A stretch of DNA of 64,000 nt from CmP2 sp052084925. GTDB lineage: Bacteria > Actinomycetota > Actinomycetes > Actinomycetales > Micrococcaceae. The stretch is from assembly GCA_052084925.1 (NCBI GenBank), contig JBQDEV010000001.1:62001-126000 (forward strand), given 5' to 3'. The notes under the pieces are model-generated. The model did no database searches. It worked only from the letters and a program-made list of their open reading frames with translations, and was not told the DNA's origin. Below, piece after piece: positions 25,640-34,281 of the stretch; positions within the stretch are counted from its first letter, which is position 1; every line of letters starts with the position of its first letter. Position numbers and translations under genes: made by a program.

Positions 25640-26829
25640 GTCCGCTCAGTCGGCATTCTCCAGGCCAAGAGCACCGAGCACAGCGACAGTCCGAGCACTG
25701 TCATCGCCGTACCGGTCCAGCCGACGGCGAAGGCCAGCCCGCCGAGCCAGCCGAAAAGGCTCGATCCCACATAGTAGAACAGTGTGTATAACGAGGTGGC
25801 CGATGCCGAGTTCGCTCCGGCCACCGGCGCTACCCACCCGGAGGCGATCGCGTGCGCGGCGAAGAATGCCGCGGTAAACACCGCGAGGCCCAGCAGCACG
25901 GTGGGTAGCCAATCCGGGATGGTCAATGCCACGCCCGCTCCCATCAGCGCCCCGGAGACCAGCAGCACCGGTCGTCGCCCCCAGCGCACCGCGAATCCGG
26001 TGGCCGCTCGCGCCGAGGCGGAGCCGGAGAGGCTCACCACGAAGATCAGCGAGGCCACCGTCGTCGACAACCAGAACGGAGCATGGACCAGCCGGTAGGC
26101 GAGGTAGTTGTAGATCGCCACGTGCGCTCCCATCAACACGAACGCCTGCGCGAAGAGCGGCCGCAAGCGAGGTTCCGCCAATGCCCGCACCGACACACGC
26201 CAGGCTCGGGGGCGTCCCCCGCGAGCAACCGGGCGAAAGCGCCGGTCCGGAGGCATCACGAAGATCACTAGCAAGGCCGCCAGCAACGACAGAATTCCGA
26301 CAACGAACGCCCCGGCCCGCCAGTCGGCCAGGTCTGCGAACGGGGCCACCATCAATCGCCCGGCCACACCACCGGTCGCCGTGGCGGAGATGTAGATGCC
26401 CGTGGCGATCATCGCATCCCGGGCCTGCACCTCCTCGTAGAGGTACGTCAGCACGAGCCCCGGGGTGCCCGCCAGCGCGACTCCCTGGAGCACGCGCAGC
26501 GCCACCAGCATCTCGAGACTCGGGGCGAAAGGGATGGCCAGTCCGAGCAGCGCCGCGCCCACGAGCGCGATCTTCATCGAGGTGGCCCGCCCGATCCGTC
26601 CGGCGAGCCAAGCCCACACCAGGACCGCGGCCGCCAGCCCGAGGGTCGCCCCGGAGACCGTCAGCGCGGCAGCCGCCGGGGTCACCGCGTAATCCGCGCT
26701 GATCTCGGGAATGATCGCCTGCGGATAGTAGAGCTGGGCGAGCGTCATCAGCCCGATGGCTCCGAGCGCAATCACGATCCGCCGATACTCCCGACTGCCC
26801 CGTCGATATCCGCCCTCCCTGTTCTCCAT
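25636..26829 (-). CDS. MFS transporter
   Basis: 397 residues, about twelve hydrophobic segments of the major facilitator superfamily, in the YnfM/AraJ-like exporter branch: LYYPQAIIPEISADYAV near helix 1 and AWLAGRIGRATSMK as the loop 2-3 motif A. Cargo unknown. ATG 26829 preferred; ATG 26892 would add a hydrophilic stretch lying over the divergent LysR promoter. Divergent from the LysR gene at 26912, its probable regulator. Confidence 0.88.
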   Translation of the reverse strand: MENREGGYRRGSREYRRIVIALGAIGLMTLAQLYYPQAIIPEISADYAVTPAAAALTVSGATLGLAAAVLVWAWLAGRIGRATSMKIALVGAALLGLAIPFAPSLEMLVALRVLQGVALAGTPGLVLTYLYEEVQARDAMIATGIYISATATGGVAGRLMVAPFADLADWRAGAFVVGILSLLAALLVIFVMPPDRRFRPVARGGRPRAWRVSVRALAEPRLRPLFAQAFVLMGAHVAIYNYLAYRLVHAPFWLSTTVASLIFVVSLSGSASARAATGFAVRWGRRPVLLVSGALMGAGVALTIPDWLPTVLLGLAVFTAAFFAAHAIASGWVAPVAGANSASATSLYTLFYYVGSSLFGWLGGLAFAVGWTGTAMTVLGLSLCSVLLAWRMPTERT

Positions 26830-26885
26830 TCCGCCACCGTAGGAAGCACTGCGCACGGTGTCTAATGCATACCTCTCGCGAAATG

Positions 26886-26901
26886 TATCCATGAACGGAT
26901 A
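26886..26901. promoter_or_regulatory. Possible LysR-type operator
   Basis: Interrupted palindrome TATCC, six bases, GGATA, ten bases before the LysR start and between the divergent LysR and MFS genes. The spacing and the outer T/A fit a LysR box. Low information content; inference from position. Confidence 0.4.
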
Positions 26902-26911
26902 GATTGAGGGC

Positions 26912-27829
26912 ATGGATTCCGTCTCCCGCCAGTTACTGCCTTTGCTCCCCGCTCTGGTGGCTCTCGAGGAGACCGGGCAGACTGTCGCCGCAGCGGACCT
27001 GCTCCAGATCCCGCAGTCCACGGTGAGCAGGTCGCTGGCCCGCATCGGCACCGTACTCGGCACTGAGGTGGTGGAGCGCGTCGGTCGCGGCGTTCGCCTC
27101 ACCGAGGCTGGCACCGCGCTGGCACCGCACGCTCGAGCCGCACTGACTGCACTCGAGACCGGGGTCGAAGCGGTCCGCGCTCAAGAGCCCACCGCACGCG
27201 GCACCCTGCGTCTCGCTTTCCAGGGCACGCTCGGAGAGCGCGTCGTTCCCTCCCTGGTGCGCGCATTCCTCCATCAACACCCCGCCGTCACGGTGGAACT
27301 CTCCCAGCTCTCCCGCACCCAGTGCCTGGCCGCCGCCCGCGAGCGCGAGGCCGATATCTGCCTCGTCTCTCCACTGGCCGAGGAACCGGAGCTCACGAGT
27401 TTCCGGCTGCACACCGAGCCGCTCTACCTCGTGGTCCCCGAGGGCCACCGGCTGGCGGGCCGCAACCACGTGTCCCTTGCCGAGGCCGGTGAAGAGCCAT
27501 TCATCAGCATGAAGAACGGGTACGGGATGCGCACATTGCTCGAGCAGCTGGCGGCTCAGGCCGGGTTCACCCCGCGCATCGGCTTCATGGGCGACGACCT
27601 CACCACTCTTCGCGGGCTCGTCTCGGCCCGGCTTGGCGTCTGCCTGGCTCCGCGGGACCCGCACGGCGCACCCGGCTGCGTGGAGGTTCCCCTCGACGAC
27701 GACGCCTCGGTGCGCGAGATCGGCGCCTGTTGGCGGGCCGGCCGCCAGGGTTCGGTAGCGCGCGCCTTCCAAGAACTGCTCCGCCACAGCGGGCGTCGGC
27801 TCACCCGCGCCGGCCTTCAGCCAAGGTGA
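26912..27829 (+). CDS. LysR family transcriptional regulator
   Basis: 305 residues. HTH region: LVALEETGQTVAAADLLQIP and QSTVSRSLARIGTVLGTEVV, then the LysR substrate-binding domain with FISMKNGYGMRTLLEQL as the typical central segment. Divergent from the MFS gene (82 bp between the preferred starts), so probably controls that exporter and itself. Inducer unknown. Confidence 0.9.
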   Translation: MDSVSRQLLPLLPALVALEETGQTVAAADLLQIPQSTVSRSLARIGTVLGTEVVERVGRGVRLTEAGTALAPHARAALTALETGVEAVRAQEPTARGTLRLAFQGTLGERVVPSLVRAFLHQHPAVTVELSQLSRTQCLAAAREREADICLVSPLAEEPELTSFRLHTEPLYLVVPEGHRLAGRNHVSLAEAGEEPFISMKNGYGMRTLLEQLAAQAGFTPRIGFMGDDLTTLRGLVSARLGVCLAPRDPHGAPGCVEVPLDDDASVREIGACWRAGRQGSVARAFQELLRHSGRRLTRAGLQPR

Positions 27830-27840
27830 GGAGTCGACGG

Positions 27841-27885
27841 CTGACCGTTCTGATCTGCACCAGCGCGAGATCCAGCGGCGGGGTG
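27841..27885 (-). pseudogene. Relic of a ketopantoate-reductase-like gene 3' end
   Basis: 45 bp directly downstream of the LysR stop that match 40 of 45 bases of 30001-30045, the end of the panE-like gene. Translated on the minus strand it reads TPPLDLALVQIRTVS against TPLLELAMVQIRTVS in the intact gene. The matching stop codon is lost. No similarity is seen beyond this piece. Confidence 0.7.
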
Positions 27886-27959
27886 GGTGTCCCCTCGCGG
27901 CAACCTCGAAATTCACTGACGTGTCGAGTCGGAGGCCGACTCAGTCAGTATTATTCCTC

Positions 27960-29042
27960 TCATGATGCGGGGGTGAAGCGAAGGATCCGGTCGTCGTCGG
28001 GACCCGGATCGCCGCGTCCATCGGTGTTGTTCGTCAGGATCCACAGCGACTCGTCCGGGGCGATCGCGACATCCCGGAGTCGACCGTGCTCATCGACGAG
28101 ATGCTCGGTGGAACTGCCCAGATCGTCGAGAGGCACCTCGATCAGTCGCGAGCCGCGCAAATTCGCGATCCAGATGCTGCCATCGGCCACGTCCATGCCG
28201 CTCGGGCTCGCTTCCCTCGGCTGCCACTGCTGGACCGGGTCGATGAACCGGTCCTCCTCGGCGATGCCTTCGACCTCAGGCCAGCCGTAATTGCCGCCCG
28301 GTTCGATGACGTTGAGCTCGTCCCAGGTGTCCTGCCCGAATTCGCTGGCGTACAGCGTCCCCTCCGCGTCCCAGGCCAGGCCCTGCGGGTTGCGATGGCC
28401 GTAGCTGTGCACGACAGAGTCGTCGAAAGCACCGTCCGCGGGCGGTGTCCCTTCGGGTTCCATGCGCAGAATTTTGCCCGCCAGTGAGTCCAGGTCCTGG
28501 GCACTGGCCGTCTCTCCGGCGTCACCTGTCGTGACGTAGAGCATTCCGTCTGGCCCGAACGCGATCCGGCCGCCGTTGTGATAGCTGGCTGCGGGAATAC
28601 CCTCCAGAACCGTTTCAGCTTCGCCGAGCCTCAGGCCGCCAGGTTCACCGGACAGCACGTAGCGTTCGATGCGATTCTCGTCCGACGCCGTGAAGTAGGC
28701 GTAGAGGTACTCCTCGTGCACCGCGATGCCGAGCAGGCCACCTTCGCCTTGGGGTTCGACGCCGTCAATGACGGCAACTTCTCGCGACTCCCCCTGCTCG
28801 TCAAGTTCAAGAATCCTGGCCGAGTCGCGCTCACTGACCAGTGGGGTGTCCTGGTGAAAGGCGAGCGACCACGGGACTTCAAGATTCTCCGAGACGACGG
28901 TGCCATTCGCTTCCGTTCCAGCAGCCGTCTCCGCGGGAGCGGTGCTTTCATCAGAGTCTGCAGCACAGCCGGTCAACGTCAGCGCGGCCAGCAGCAGAAC
29001 CGTCGAAGCCCGAGCAGTACCGGTGATCGCGTGATCGGACAT
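27960..29042 (-). CDS. PQQ-dependent sugar dehydrogenase-like lipoprotein
   Basis: 360-residue secreted lipoprotein; lipobox LTGC (Cys near residue 26) after a hydrophobic signal, then an Ala/Glu/Thr linker and a six-bladed propeller of the glucose/sorbosone dehydrogenase family. Family landmarks: LEVPWSLAFHQD, GGLLGIAVHEEYLYAY, YHNGGRIAFGPDGMLYVTTG, HRNPQGLAWD and GGNYGWPEVEG. In proven members a PQQ cofactor oxidises sugars outside the membrane; some actinobacterial members bind none, and the substrate here is unknown. ATG 29042 is chosen because the signal peptide begins there. Confidence 0.87.
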   Translation of the reverse strand: MSDHAITGTARASTVLLLAALTLTGCAADSDESTAPAETAAGTEANGTVVSENLEVPWSLAFHQDTPLVSERDSARILELDEQGESREVAVIDGVEPQGEGGLLGIAVHEEYLYAYFTASDENRIERYVLSGEPGGLRLGEAETVLEGIPAASYHNGGRIAFGPDGMLYVTTGDAGETASAQDLDSLAGKILRMEPEGTPPADGAFDDSVVHSYGHRNPQGLAWDAEGTLYASEFGQDTWDELNVIEPGGNYGWPEVEGIAEEDRFIDPVQQWQPREASPSGMDVADGSIWIANLRGSRLIEVPLDDLGSSTEHLVDEHGRLRDVAIAPDESLWILTNNTDGRGDPGPDDDRILRFTPAS

Positions 29043-29160
29043 GCTTCCACGGTAGATCGTTTCCTCCCGGTGCGGGAGACCCTGGCAGTATTCCCCTCGA
29101 ACGTTTCCTCGGCGGACGCCCCAGAATTCGGTAGCACCGACCTGTGCCACAATTCCCCGT

Positions 29161-29997
29161 ATGAACCGCTATCCCTTCGCCCAGGTCGACGTCTTTTCCT
29201 CTAGCCCCTACCGCGGGAACCCGGTGGCGGTGATTCTTGACGCCGAAGGCATTAGCGATGAGGACATGCTGCGCGTCGCGCGTTGGACCAACCTCTCGGA
29301 AACCACCTTCGTGCTTCCGCCGACGGTGGAGGGTGCGGACTACCGGCTGCGGATCTTCACCCCCACCCGAGAGCTCCCCTTCGCCGGGCATCCCACGCTC
29401 GGATCCGCTCGGGCGTGGCTGGCCCATGGCGGACAGCCGGGAGCGGCCGGGCGCATCGTTCAGGAGTGCACGGCCGGGCTCGTTCACCTGCGCCACGACG
29501 ACGATCTGCTCTCCTTCGCCGCCCCCGGTCAGGTGCGCAGCGGCCCTATCGAAGCGGACTATCTGGAGCGCATCATCTCGGCCTTCGGCGTCCGGCCCGA
29601 CCAGGTCATCGGGCACCAGTGGGTGGACAACGGGCCAGGGTGGGCGGTGCTTCGCCTCGCCACCGCCGAGGAGGTGCTCGCCCTCGACCCCGATTTCTCG
29701 CAGCTGCCGGAGGCCATGGTGGGTGCGGTGGGCGCCTACCCCGCCGGTTCGCCGCACGCCTTCGAGTTGCGTTCCTTCGCCCCTGGTGGCGGTGTCTTCG
29801 AAGACCCGGTGTGCGGCAGCATGAACGCCTCCGTCGCCCAGTGGCTCACCGGCGCGGGCATCGCCCCGGCACGGTATAGCGTCTCCCAGGGACAGCTGCT
29901 CGGTCGCGCCGGCGAGATCTCCGTGACCGTGGACAACGGCACAGTATGGATCGGCGGCGCCACCACCGTGCTGTTCAGCGGACAGGCAACGGTCTAG
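29161..29997 (+). CDS. PhzF family isomerase/epimerase
   Basis: 278 residues, complete PhzF fold: FAQVDVFSSSPYRGNPVAV at the start, the catalytic Glu in NLSETTFVLPP (near residue 46), FTPTRELPFAGHPTLGSA (near 70-87), and the C-terminal repeat DPVCGSMNASVAQWL. Members are cytosolic isomerases related to diaminopimelate epimerase; PhzF makes phenazine precursors, but most others have unknown substrates. No phenazine genes are nearby. Its stop overlaps the panE-like stop from the other strand. Confidence 0.88.
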   Translation: MNRYPFAQVDVFSSSPYRGNPVAVILDAEGISDEDMLRVARWTNLSETTFVLPPTVEGADYRLRIFTPTRELPFAGHPTLGSARAWLAHGGQPGAAGRIVQECTAGLVHLRHDDDLLSFAAPGQVRSGPIEADYLERIISAFGVRPDQVIGHQWVDNGPGWAVLRLATAEEVLALDPDFSQLPEAMVGAVGAYPAGSPHAFELRSFAPGGGVFEDPVCGSMNASVAQWLTGAGIAPARYSVSQGQLLGRAGEISVTVDNGTVWIGGATTVLFSGQATV

Positions 29998-30905
29998 CGG
30001 CTCACCGTTCTGATCTGCACCATCGCCAGTTCCAGCAGCGGGGTGTCCACCACGAGCTCCCGAGCCCGGCGGGCGAGGTCGCCCAACAAATGCTCGGCCT
30101 CCGTGCGGTGCCCGGCCACCAGATCTCGGTACAGAGACGAGGTGAACTCCGACCCAGGCTCGGTGAGCATCGCCCGACTTGCCTGCTGCGCCGCCTCGGA
30201 CACCGGATAGCCGGCCCGCTCCGCCACGGCTTCCAGCTCCTGGATCGCTGCGTGGATGTGTGGCAGACCTCCGGCGTCAATGATCGCGCCGATGGGCCCG
30301 CGGAACAGGCAGGTGATCACCCCGGCGGCGGCGATGAACATCCACTTCTCCCACAGCGCGGAGCGGATATCCTCGCGCACGACACAGTCGACGCCGGGCA
30401 CGTCCAGGGCCTCGGCGACCTCGCTGGGCAGCGGATCCGCGGTGAGAGAGCCGAGGGTCAGCGCGCACAACGGAGTGAGCTGGCGAACCGTATCGCCCTC
30501 CAGGGTGGCGACAATGCGCACGAGGGCTCCCACGGTGCGCCCCGGGTAGCGCTGCTCCACCAGCTCCAGATGCGCCATCCCGTTCAGGATCGGCAGGATC
30601 AGGGTGCCCGGACCCACGTACGGCGCGATGTCGTCCAGCGCCGAGTCCAGCCCCGGCGCTTTAACGGCCAGCAGGACCAGATCAAACGGTGCTGTTTTCT
30701 CCCCCTTCTCACCGTGCACGAGCACGTCCACCGGGTGGGTGCGGTCAGCCTCAGGGGAGACGAAGCGCAGGCCGTCGCGGCGAAGTCGCTCCGCGCGTTC
30801 GGAACGCACCAGGAACGTCACCTGACGTCCGGCCTCGTGCAAGTACGTGCCGAACGCGCCACCGGTGCCACCGGCACCGACCATCAGAATCCTCATGTTC
30901 TGCAT
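29994..30905 (-). CDS. panE: 2-dehydropantoate 2-reductase family
   Basis: 303-residue ApbA/PanE family reductase. NADPH motif MVGAGGTGGAFGTYLHEAGR (residues 6-25), Lys in LLAVKAPGL (near 93), and the C-terminal helical ketopantoate domain with the conserved Lys/Glu region EKWMFIAAAGVITCL and MLTEPGSEFTSSLYRDLVAG. Reduces ketopantoate to pantoate for coenzyme A synthesis in the classical case; paralogues of this family act on other keto acids, so the symbol is provisional. A decayed copy of its 3' end is at 27841-27885. Confidence 0.85.
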   Translation of the reverse strand: MQNMRILMVGAGGTGGAFGTYLHEAGRQVTFLVRSERAERLRRDGLRFVSPEADRTHPVDVLVHGEKGEKTAPFDLVLLAVKAPGLDSALDDIAPYVGPGTLILPILNGMAHLELVEQRYPGRTVGALVRIVATLEGDTVRQLTPLCALTLGSLTADPLPSEVAEALDVPGVDCVVREDIRSALWEKWMFIAAAGVITCLFRGPIGAIIDAGGLPHIHAAIQELEAVAERAGYPVSEAAQQASRAMLTEPGSEFTSSLYRDLVAGHRTEAEHLLGDLARRARELVVDTPLLELAMVQIRTVSR

Positions 30906-30919
30906 GCTACCGTCGCCCC

Positions 30920-31492
30920 ATGCAGCACTCGCTCACTCTGGACCATGGATCGGTGCGGCTGCGGCCGCTGACACTCGACGACGCCGAGGCGTTGCACGGG
31001 TTGCTCAGCCCGCAGATGTGGGCCGGGATGGCCGACCCGTTCCCAGAGACCCCGGAGGCACTGAACGCGCTGCATCGCCCGATGCTCGACGCCGACTCCG
31101 TGCTCGCCTTCACCGTCGAGCACGACGGCGACGTGGCGGGGCGCACCGTCTACTACGACCTGGTGCCCGGACTGCGTGTCGAGGTCGGCTCCACGTTCCT
31201 CGCCCCTGAAGTGTGGGGCACCGCGGTGAATCCGACCATGAAGTATCTGATGTTCCAGCACGCCTTCGAGCAGCTCGGGATGCAACGGGTGGCGCTGCGC
31301 TGCGACTCCCGCAATTCCCGGTCCCACCGGGCGATCGCGAAGCTGGGGGCACGGTTCGAGGGCACCCTGCGAAGGTACCGCCCCGCGGCGGACGGTGCCA
31401 TCATCGACGTCGACTACTTCAGCATCCTGCCCGAGGAATGGCCCGCCGTGCGCGAGGGACTGCTGGGGCGCATCGGGGTGCGGCCGGATTAA
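30920..31492 (+). CDS. GNAT family N-acetyltransferase
   Basis: 190 residues, RimJ/RimL-type acetyltransferase. LRPLTLDDAEALHGLLSP at the start, the acetyl-CoA-proximal strand VEVGSTFLAPEVWGTAVNP and then NSRSHRAIAKLGARFEGTLR near residue 130. The usual pyrophosphate loop (R/Q-x2-G-x-G/A) is replaced by a weakly matching GTAVNP. Substrate unknown. Divergent from the panE-like gene with only 14 bp between starts, so promoters must overlap the coding sequences. Confidence 0.85.
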   Translation: MQHSLTLDHGSVRLRPLTLDDAEALHGLLSPQMWAGMADPFPETPEALNALHRPMLDADSVLAFTVEHDGDVAGRTVYYDLVPGLRVEVGSTFLAPEVWGTAVNPTMKYLMFQHAFEQLGMQRVALRCDSRNSRSHRAIAKLGARFEGTLRRYRPAADGAIIDVDYFSILPEEWPAVREGLLGRIGVRPD

Positions 31493-32244
31493 TGTGGCTC
31501 GGGCGCCTCGGTGTCTGACGGGAGCACTCTGGTGATGAGTTCATCCGGGCTAATACCCGCACGCTGGGCCACCGTCTCGATATGGTGCACCGATGCGGGC
31601 GACAGCCGTGTCACCGCCGCGTCAGCGGGAAGGGCCTGGGTGTTCTTGAGCGCGATGCTGAGGACCGGCAGCACCACAATGCCGAGTGCTGCGAGGATCC
31701 AGATCACTCCCGCGGCCCGGATGTACCAGTCGAAGTCATCCAGTTGCAGGCCCCACACCGGTAGAAGGATCATCACCACACCGACCCCGATGAGCGCCAG
31801 GGTGACGAACAGCCCGATACGCACCGCTCGGATGCGGTGTTCGGCGAGCAACAGCAAGAGCGAGGAGACCGACAGCGCTGCGGTCAGCGTGCATGCGGTA
31901 GCGGTCACTTCGACGGTCGGTTCATCCCAGCTCGGCTCGCCCCACACGAGTCTGAGGCACCAGAGCAGCGTGAGGAGTGCAACGGTGACCGTGACCCACC
32001 CGAACGTCTGCCAGCGTTTTCCCACCAGCACCACACCGCAGAACACGGCGACGCTAAGAACGCCGATGAGCGCTGTGCTCGCCAGTACCTGGTAGGCGGG
32101 GTCGGAGTTAACGTCGCCGAACAGCACGATGATGCCCGCGATAGCGGCGATCGAGAAGGAGGCGATGATCATGATCACCACCCACCGCCTGACACGCTGA
32201 GCGAACGACTTGGCGGCCGTCGGTGTGACTCTTCTGCTCTCCAT
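31489..32244 (-). CDS. Hypothetical membrane protein
   Basis: 251 residues, no recognised family. Six to seven hydrophobic helices, in pairs (IASFSIAAIAGIIVLFG, VLASTALIGVLSVAVFCGVVL, then ALIGVGVVMILLPVWGL and ILAALGIVVLPVLSIAL), with a basic N-terminus and a C-terminal soluble tail of about 55 residues containing SPASVHHIETVAQRAGISPDEL. Stop overlaps the stop of the convergent acetyltransferase. Function unknown. Confidence 0.75.
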   Translation of the reverse strand: MESRRVTPTAAKSFAQRVRRWVVIMIIASFSIAAIAGIIVLFGDVNSDPAYQVLASTALIGVLSVAVFCGVVLVGKRWQTFGWVTVTVALLTLLWCLRLVWGEPSWDEPTVEVTATACTLTAALSVSSLLLLLAEHRIRAVRIGLFVTLALIGVGVVMILLPVWGLQLDDFDWYIRAAGVIWILAALGIVVLPVLSIALKNTQALPADAAVTRLSPASVHHIETVAQRAGISPDELITRVLPSDTEAPEPH

Positions 32245-32285
32245 GGTGTCCTCTCAGACGTTCTCGGGAGACGAGGTGTGCAGCG

Positions 32286-33227
32286 TTAGGGCAGGTGGTG
32301 CCCGGCGGCGCGGAACAATCCGTACCATTCACCACGAGTCAGCCGCAGCTCCGCGCCGGCCGCCGCATCGGCCACCCGCTGCGGTGTCGTCGTGCCTAGC
32401 ACCACCTGCATGGTCGCCGGATGCCGGGTGATCCAGGCGGTGGCGATCGCGATCGGGGCGACGCCGTACTTCTCGGCCAGCCGGTTCAGCTCGGCGTTGA
32501 GCTCCGGATAGTCCGGCGAGTCCAGGAACACCCCGCCGGGCCCTTGGAACGGGGACCATGCCTGCAGGGCGATGCCGTGGATCCGTGAGTACTCCAGCAG
32601 TCCCCCGCCGTCGAGGGTCACGGCATCGGGCGTGGCCAGCATATTGGCGGTGAGCCCCTGGGCGATGATCGGGGCGTGCACGAGCGACAGCTGCACCTGA
32701 TTCACCACGAGCGGCTGGGTGACCGCCGTCGTGAGCAGGTCAATCTGTCGCGGGGTGTGATTGGAGACGCCGAAGGCGCGCACCTTGCCGGCCGCCTCCA
32801 GTTCGTCGAAGGCCCGCGCCACTTCCTCGGGCTCCACCAGCGCGTCCGGGCGGTGCAGCAGCAGCACGTCCAGATAGTCCGTGCGCAGTGCCGCCAAGGA
32901 GCGGTCGACCGAGGCGATGATGTGCTCGTAGGACTGGTCGTATCCCCACGGCTCGTCCACAATGCCGGTTTTCGACTGCAGGACGATCTCCTCGCGCTGC
33001 GCCCCGCTCAGTTGCAGGGCTTCGGCGAAACGTCGCTCACAGTGGTGGTAGCCGCCGGGGTGGTTAAACCCGTAGAGGTCCGCGTGGTCGAATGTATCGA
33101 TTCCCGCTTCGCGTGCCGCGGTGTACAGCGCGCGGATCTCGTCGTCGGTTTTGTCGGCGATGCGCATCATCCCCGCGATGAGGGTGGAGGCGTGTGTGCC
33201 CGAGGTGCCCAAGGGGACAGATCGCAT
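32286..33227 (-). CDS. Aldo/keto reductase (YdhF-like)
   Basis: 313-residue aldo/keto reductase, TIM-barrel, NADPH-dependent, cytosolic. Catalytic tetrad in view: Asp and Tyr in TFDHADLYGF (near residue 45-54), Lys in VLQSKTGIV and His in DVLLLHRPD; C-terminal cofactor segment VVLGTTTPQRVADAAAG. The sequence most resembles the YdhF group. Substrate unknown. It is codirectional with the upstream XRE regulator at 33258, 30 bp away. Confidence 0.88.
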   Translation of the reverse strand: MRSVPLGTSGTHASTLIAGMMRIADKTDDEIRALYTAAREAGIDTFDHADLYGFNHPGGYHHCERRFAEALQLSGAQREEIVLQSKTGIVDEPWGYDQSYEHIIASVDRSLAALRTDYLDVLLLHRPDALVEPEEVARAFDELEAAGKVRAFGVSNHTPRQIDLLTTAVTQPLVVNQVQLSLVHAPIIAQGLTANMLATPDAVTLDGGGLLEYSRIHGIALQAWSPFQGPGGVFLDSPDYPELNAELNRLAEKYGVAPIAIATAWITRHPATMQVVLGTTTPQRVADAAAGAELRLTRGEWYGLFRAAGHHLP

Positions 33228-33257
33228 GGTGGTACTCCTTCGCGTAAGAGCTCCAGC

Positions 33258-34121
33258 TTAGTGCTGTTCGGCCACGTTGCTCGCCGCCCAGGAGGCGAGC
33301 AACCGCAGGCCCTCGTTCGAGGGTGACCCCGGCTCGGCCACATAGGTGGTCAGCGTCAGCCCGTGCTGGGCTTCCATGCTCATGCCTTCGTAGGCCAGCG
33401 TCAGGTCCCCAACATCGGGATGGCGAAAATTCTTGATCCCGCTGCCGTGGTGCCGCACATTGTGCTGGGACCAGCGGGTGCGGAAGTCCTCCGAGCGGGT
33501 CGACAGCTCCCCGATCAGGTCGTGCAGGTCCTTGTTGTGCGGGTCACGGGAGGCCTCGGTGCGCAGAATCGCCGCCGTCACGTCGGCCATCGCCTCCCGC
33601 TCGGGGTAGAAGACCCGGGAACGCTCATCCAGAAACGCATAGCGGGCCAGATTCGGTGGCTGTGACGCCATGTCGTAGACCTCACTGTAGAAGGCACGGG
33701 CCAGAGCATTGCTCGCCAGCAGATCCATCCGGCCGTTCCGGACGAACGCCGGACCGGCGGTGAAACCCTCCAGAGTCCACTGCAGCCCGGGGCTCGGCGT
33801 CCACCCCTTGCCACTGCGTCGCTTCCGCGGCGGGCTCGCGCGGCTCGCAGCGGCGGCCAGGTCGAACAGATGCGACCGCTCGGCCTCATCCAACTGCAGG
33901 GCTCGCGCCACGCTGTGCAGCACCTCGGGTGACGCCCCGCCGATCTGGCCCCGTTCCAGCTTGGTGTAGTACTCCACACTCACCTCGGCCAACAGCGCCA
34001 CTTCGCTACGACGCAGACCCTTGACCTTGCGAGTGCCGCCGGTCGGCAGCCCCACCTGCGTCGGGGTGATGCGTTCTCGGCGGGTGATCAGGAAGTCACG
34101 CACCTCAGCTCGGTGATCCAT
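33258..34121 (-). CDS. XRE family regulator with MmyB-like ligand domain
   Basis: 287 residues. N-terminal HTH (residues about 5-70) with RRSEVALLAEVSVEYYTKLERG, and a C-terminal MmyB-like PAS-type domain with LASNALARAFYSEVYDM and HNVRHHGSGIKNFRHPDVGDL. This architecture is very common in actinobacteria, where the protein represses an adjacent oxidoreductase and releases it on ligand binding. Likely controls the aldo/keto reductase downstream and perhaps the divergent dehydrogenase at 34282. Confidence 0.9.
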   Translation of the reverse strand: MDHRAEVRDFLITRRERITPTQVGLPTGGTRKVKGLRRSEVALLAEVSVEYYTKLERGQIGGASPEVLHSVARALQLDEAERSHLFDLAAAASRASPPRKRRSGKGWTPSPGLQWTLEGFTAGPAFVRNGRMDLLASNALARAFYSEVYDMASQPPNLARYAFLDERSRVFYPEREAMADVTAAILRTEASRDPHNKDLHDLIGELSTRSEDFRTRWSQHNVRHHGSGIKNFRHPDVGDLTLAYEGMSMEAQHGLTLTTYVAEPGSPSNEGLRLLASWAASNVAEQH

Positions 34122-34281
34122 TCCTCCACCCTACGCCGGGCGCCAGCACCGAGGGAGGTACCGCCAGTACCACCATCAACCGAACCTCCCGCTGAGGTGT
34201 CCGCGCGTGATCAACTGGTCATGAATGGTTCGAGAGACCCTCGACCGGCCTCAACCCGACCCACGACTTCAGGAGGCACGC

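Noticed and set aside
29946..30971. 341-codon plus-strand frame
   Set aside because: Antisense to the panE-like gene, whose NADPH motif and C-terminal domain are intact; no domain in the plus-strand reading.
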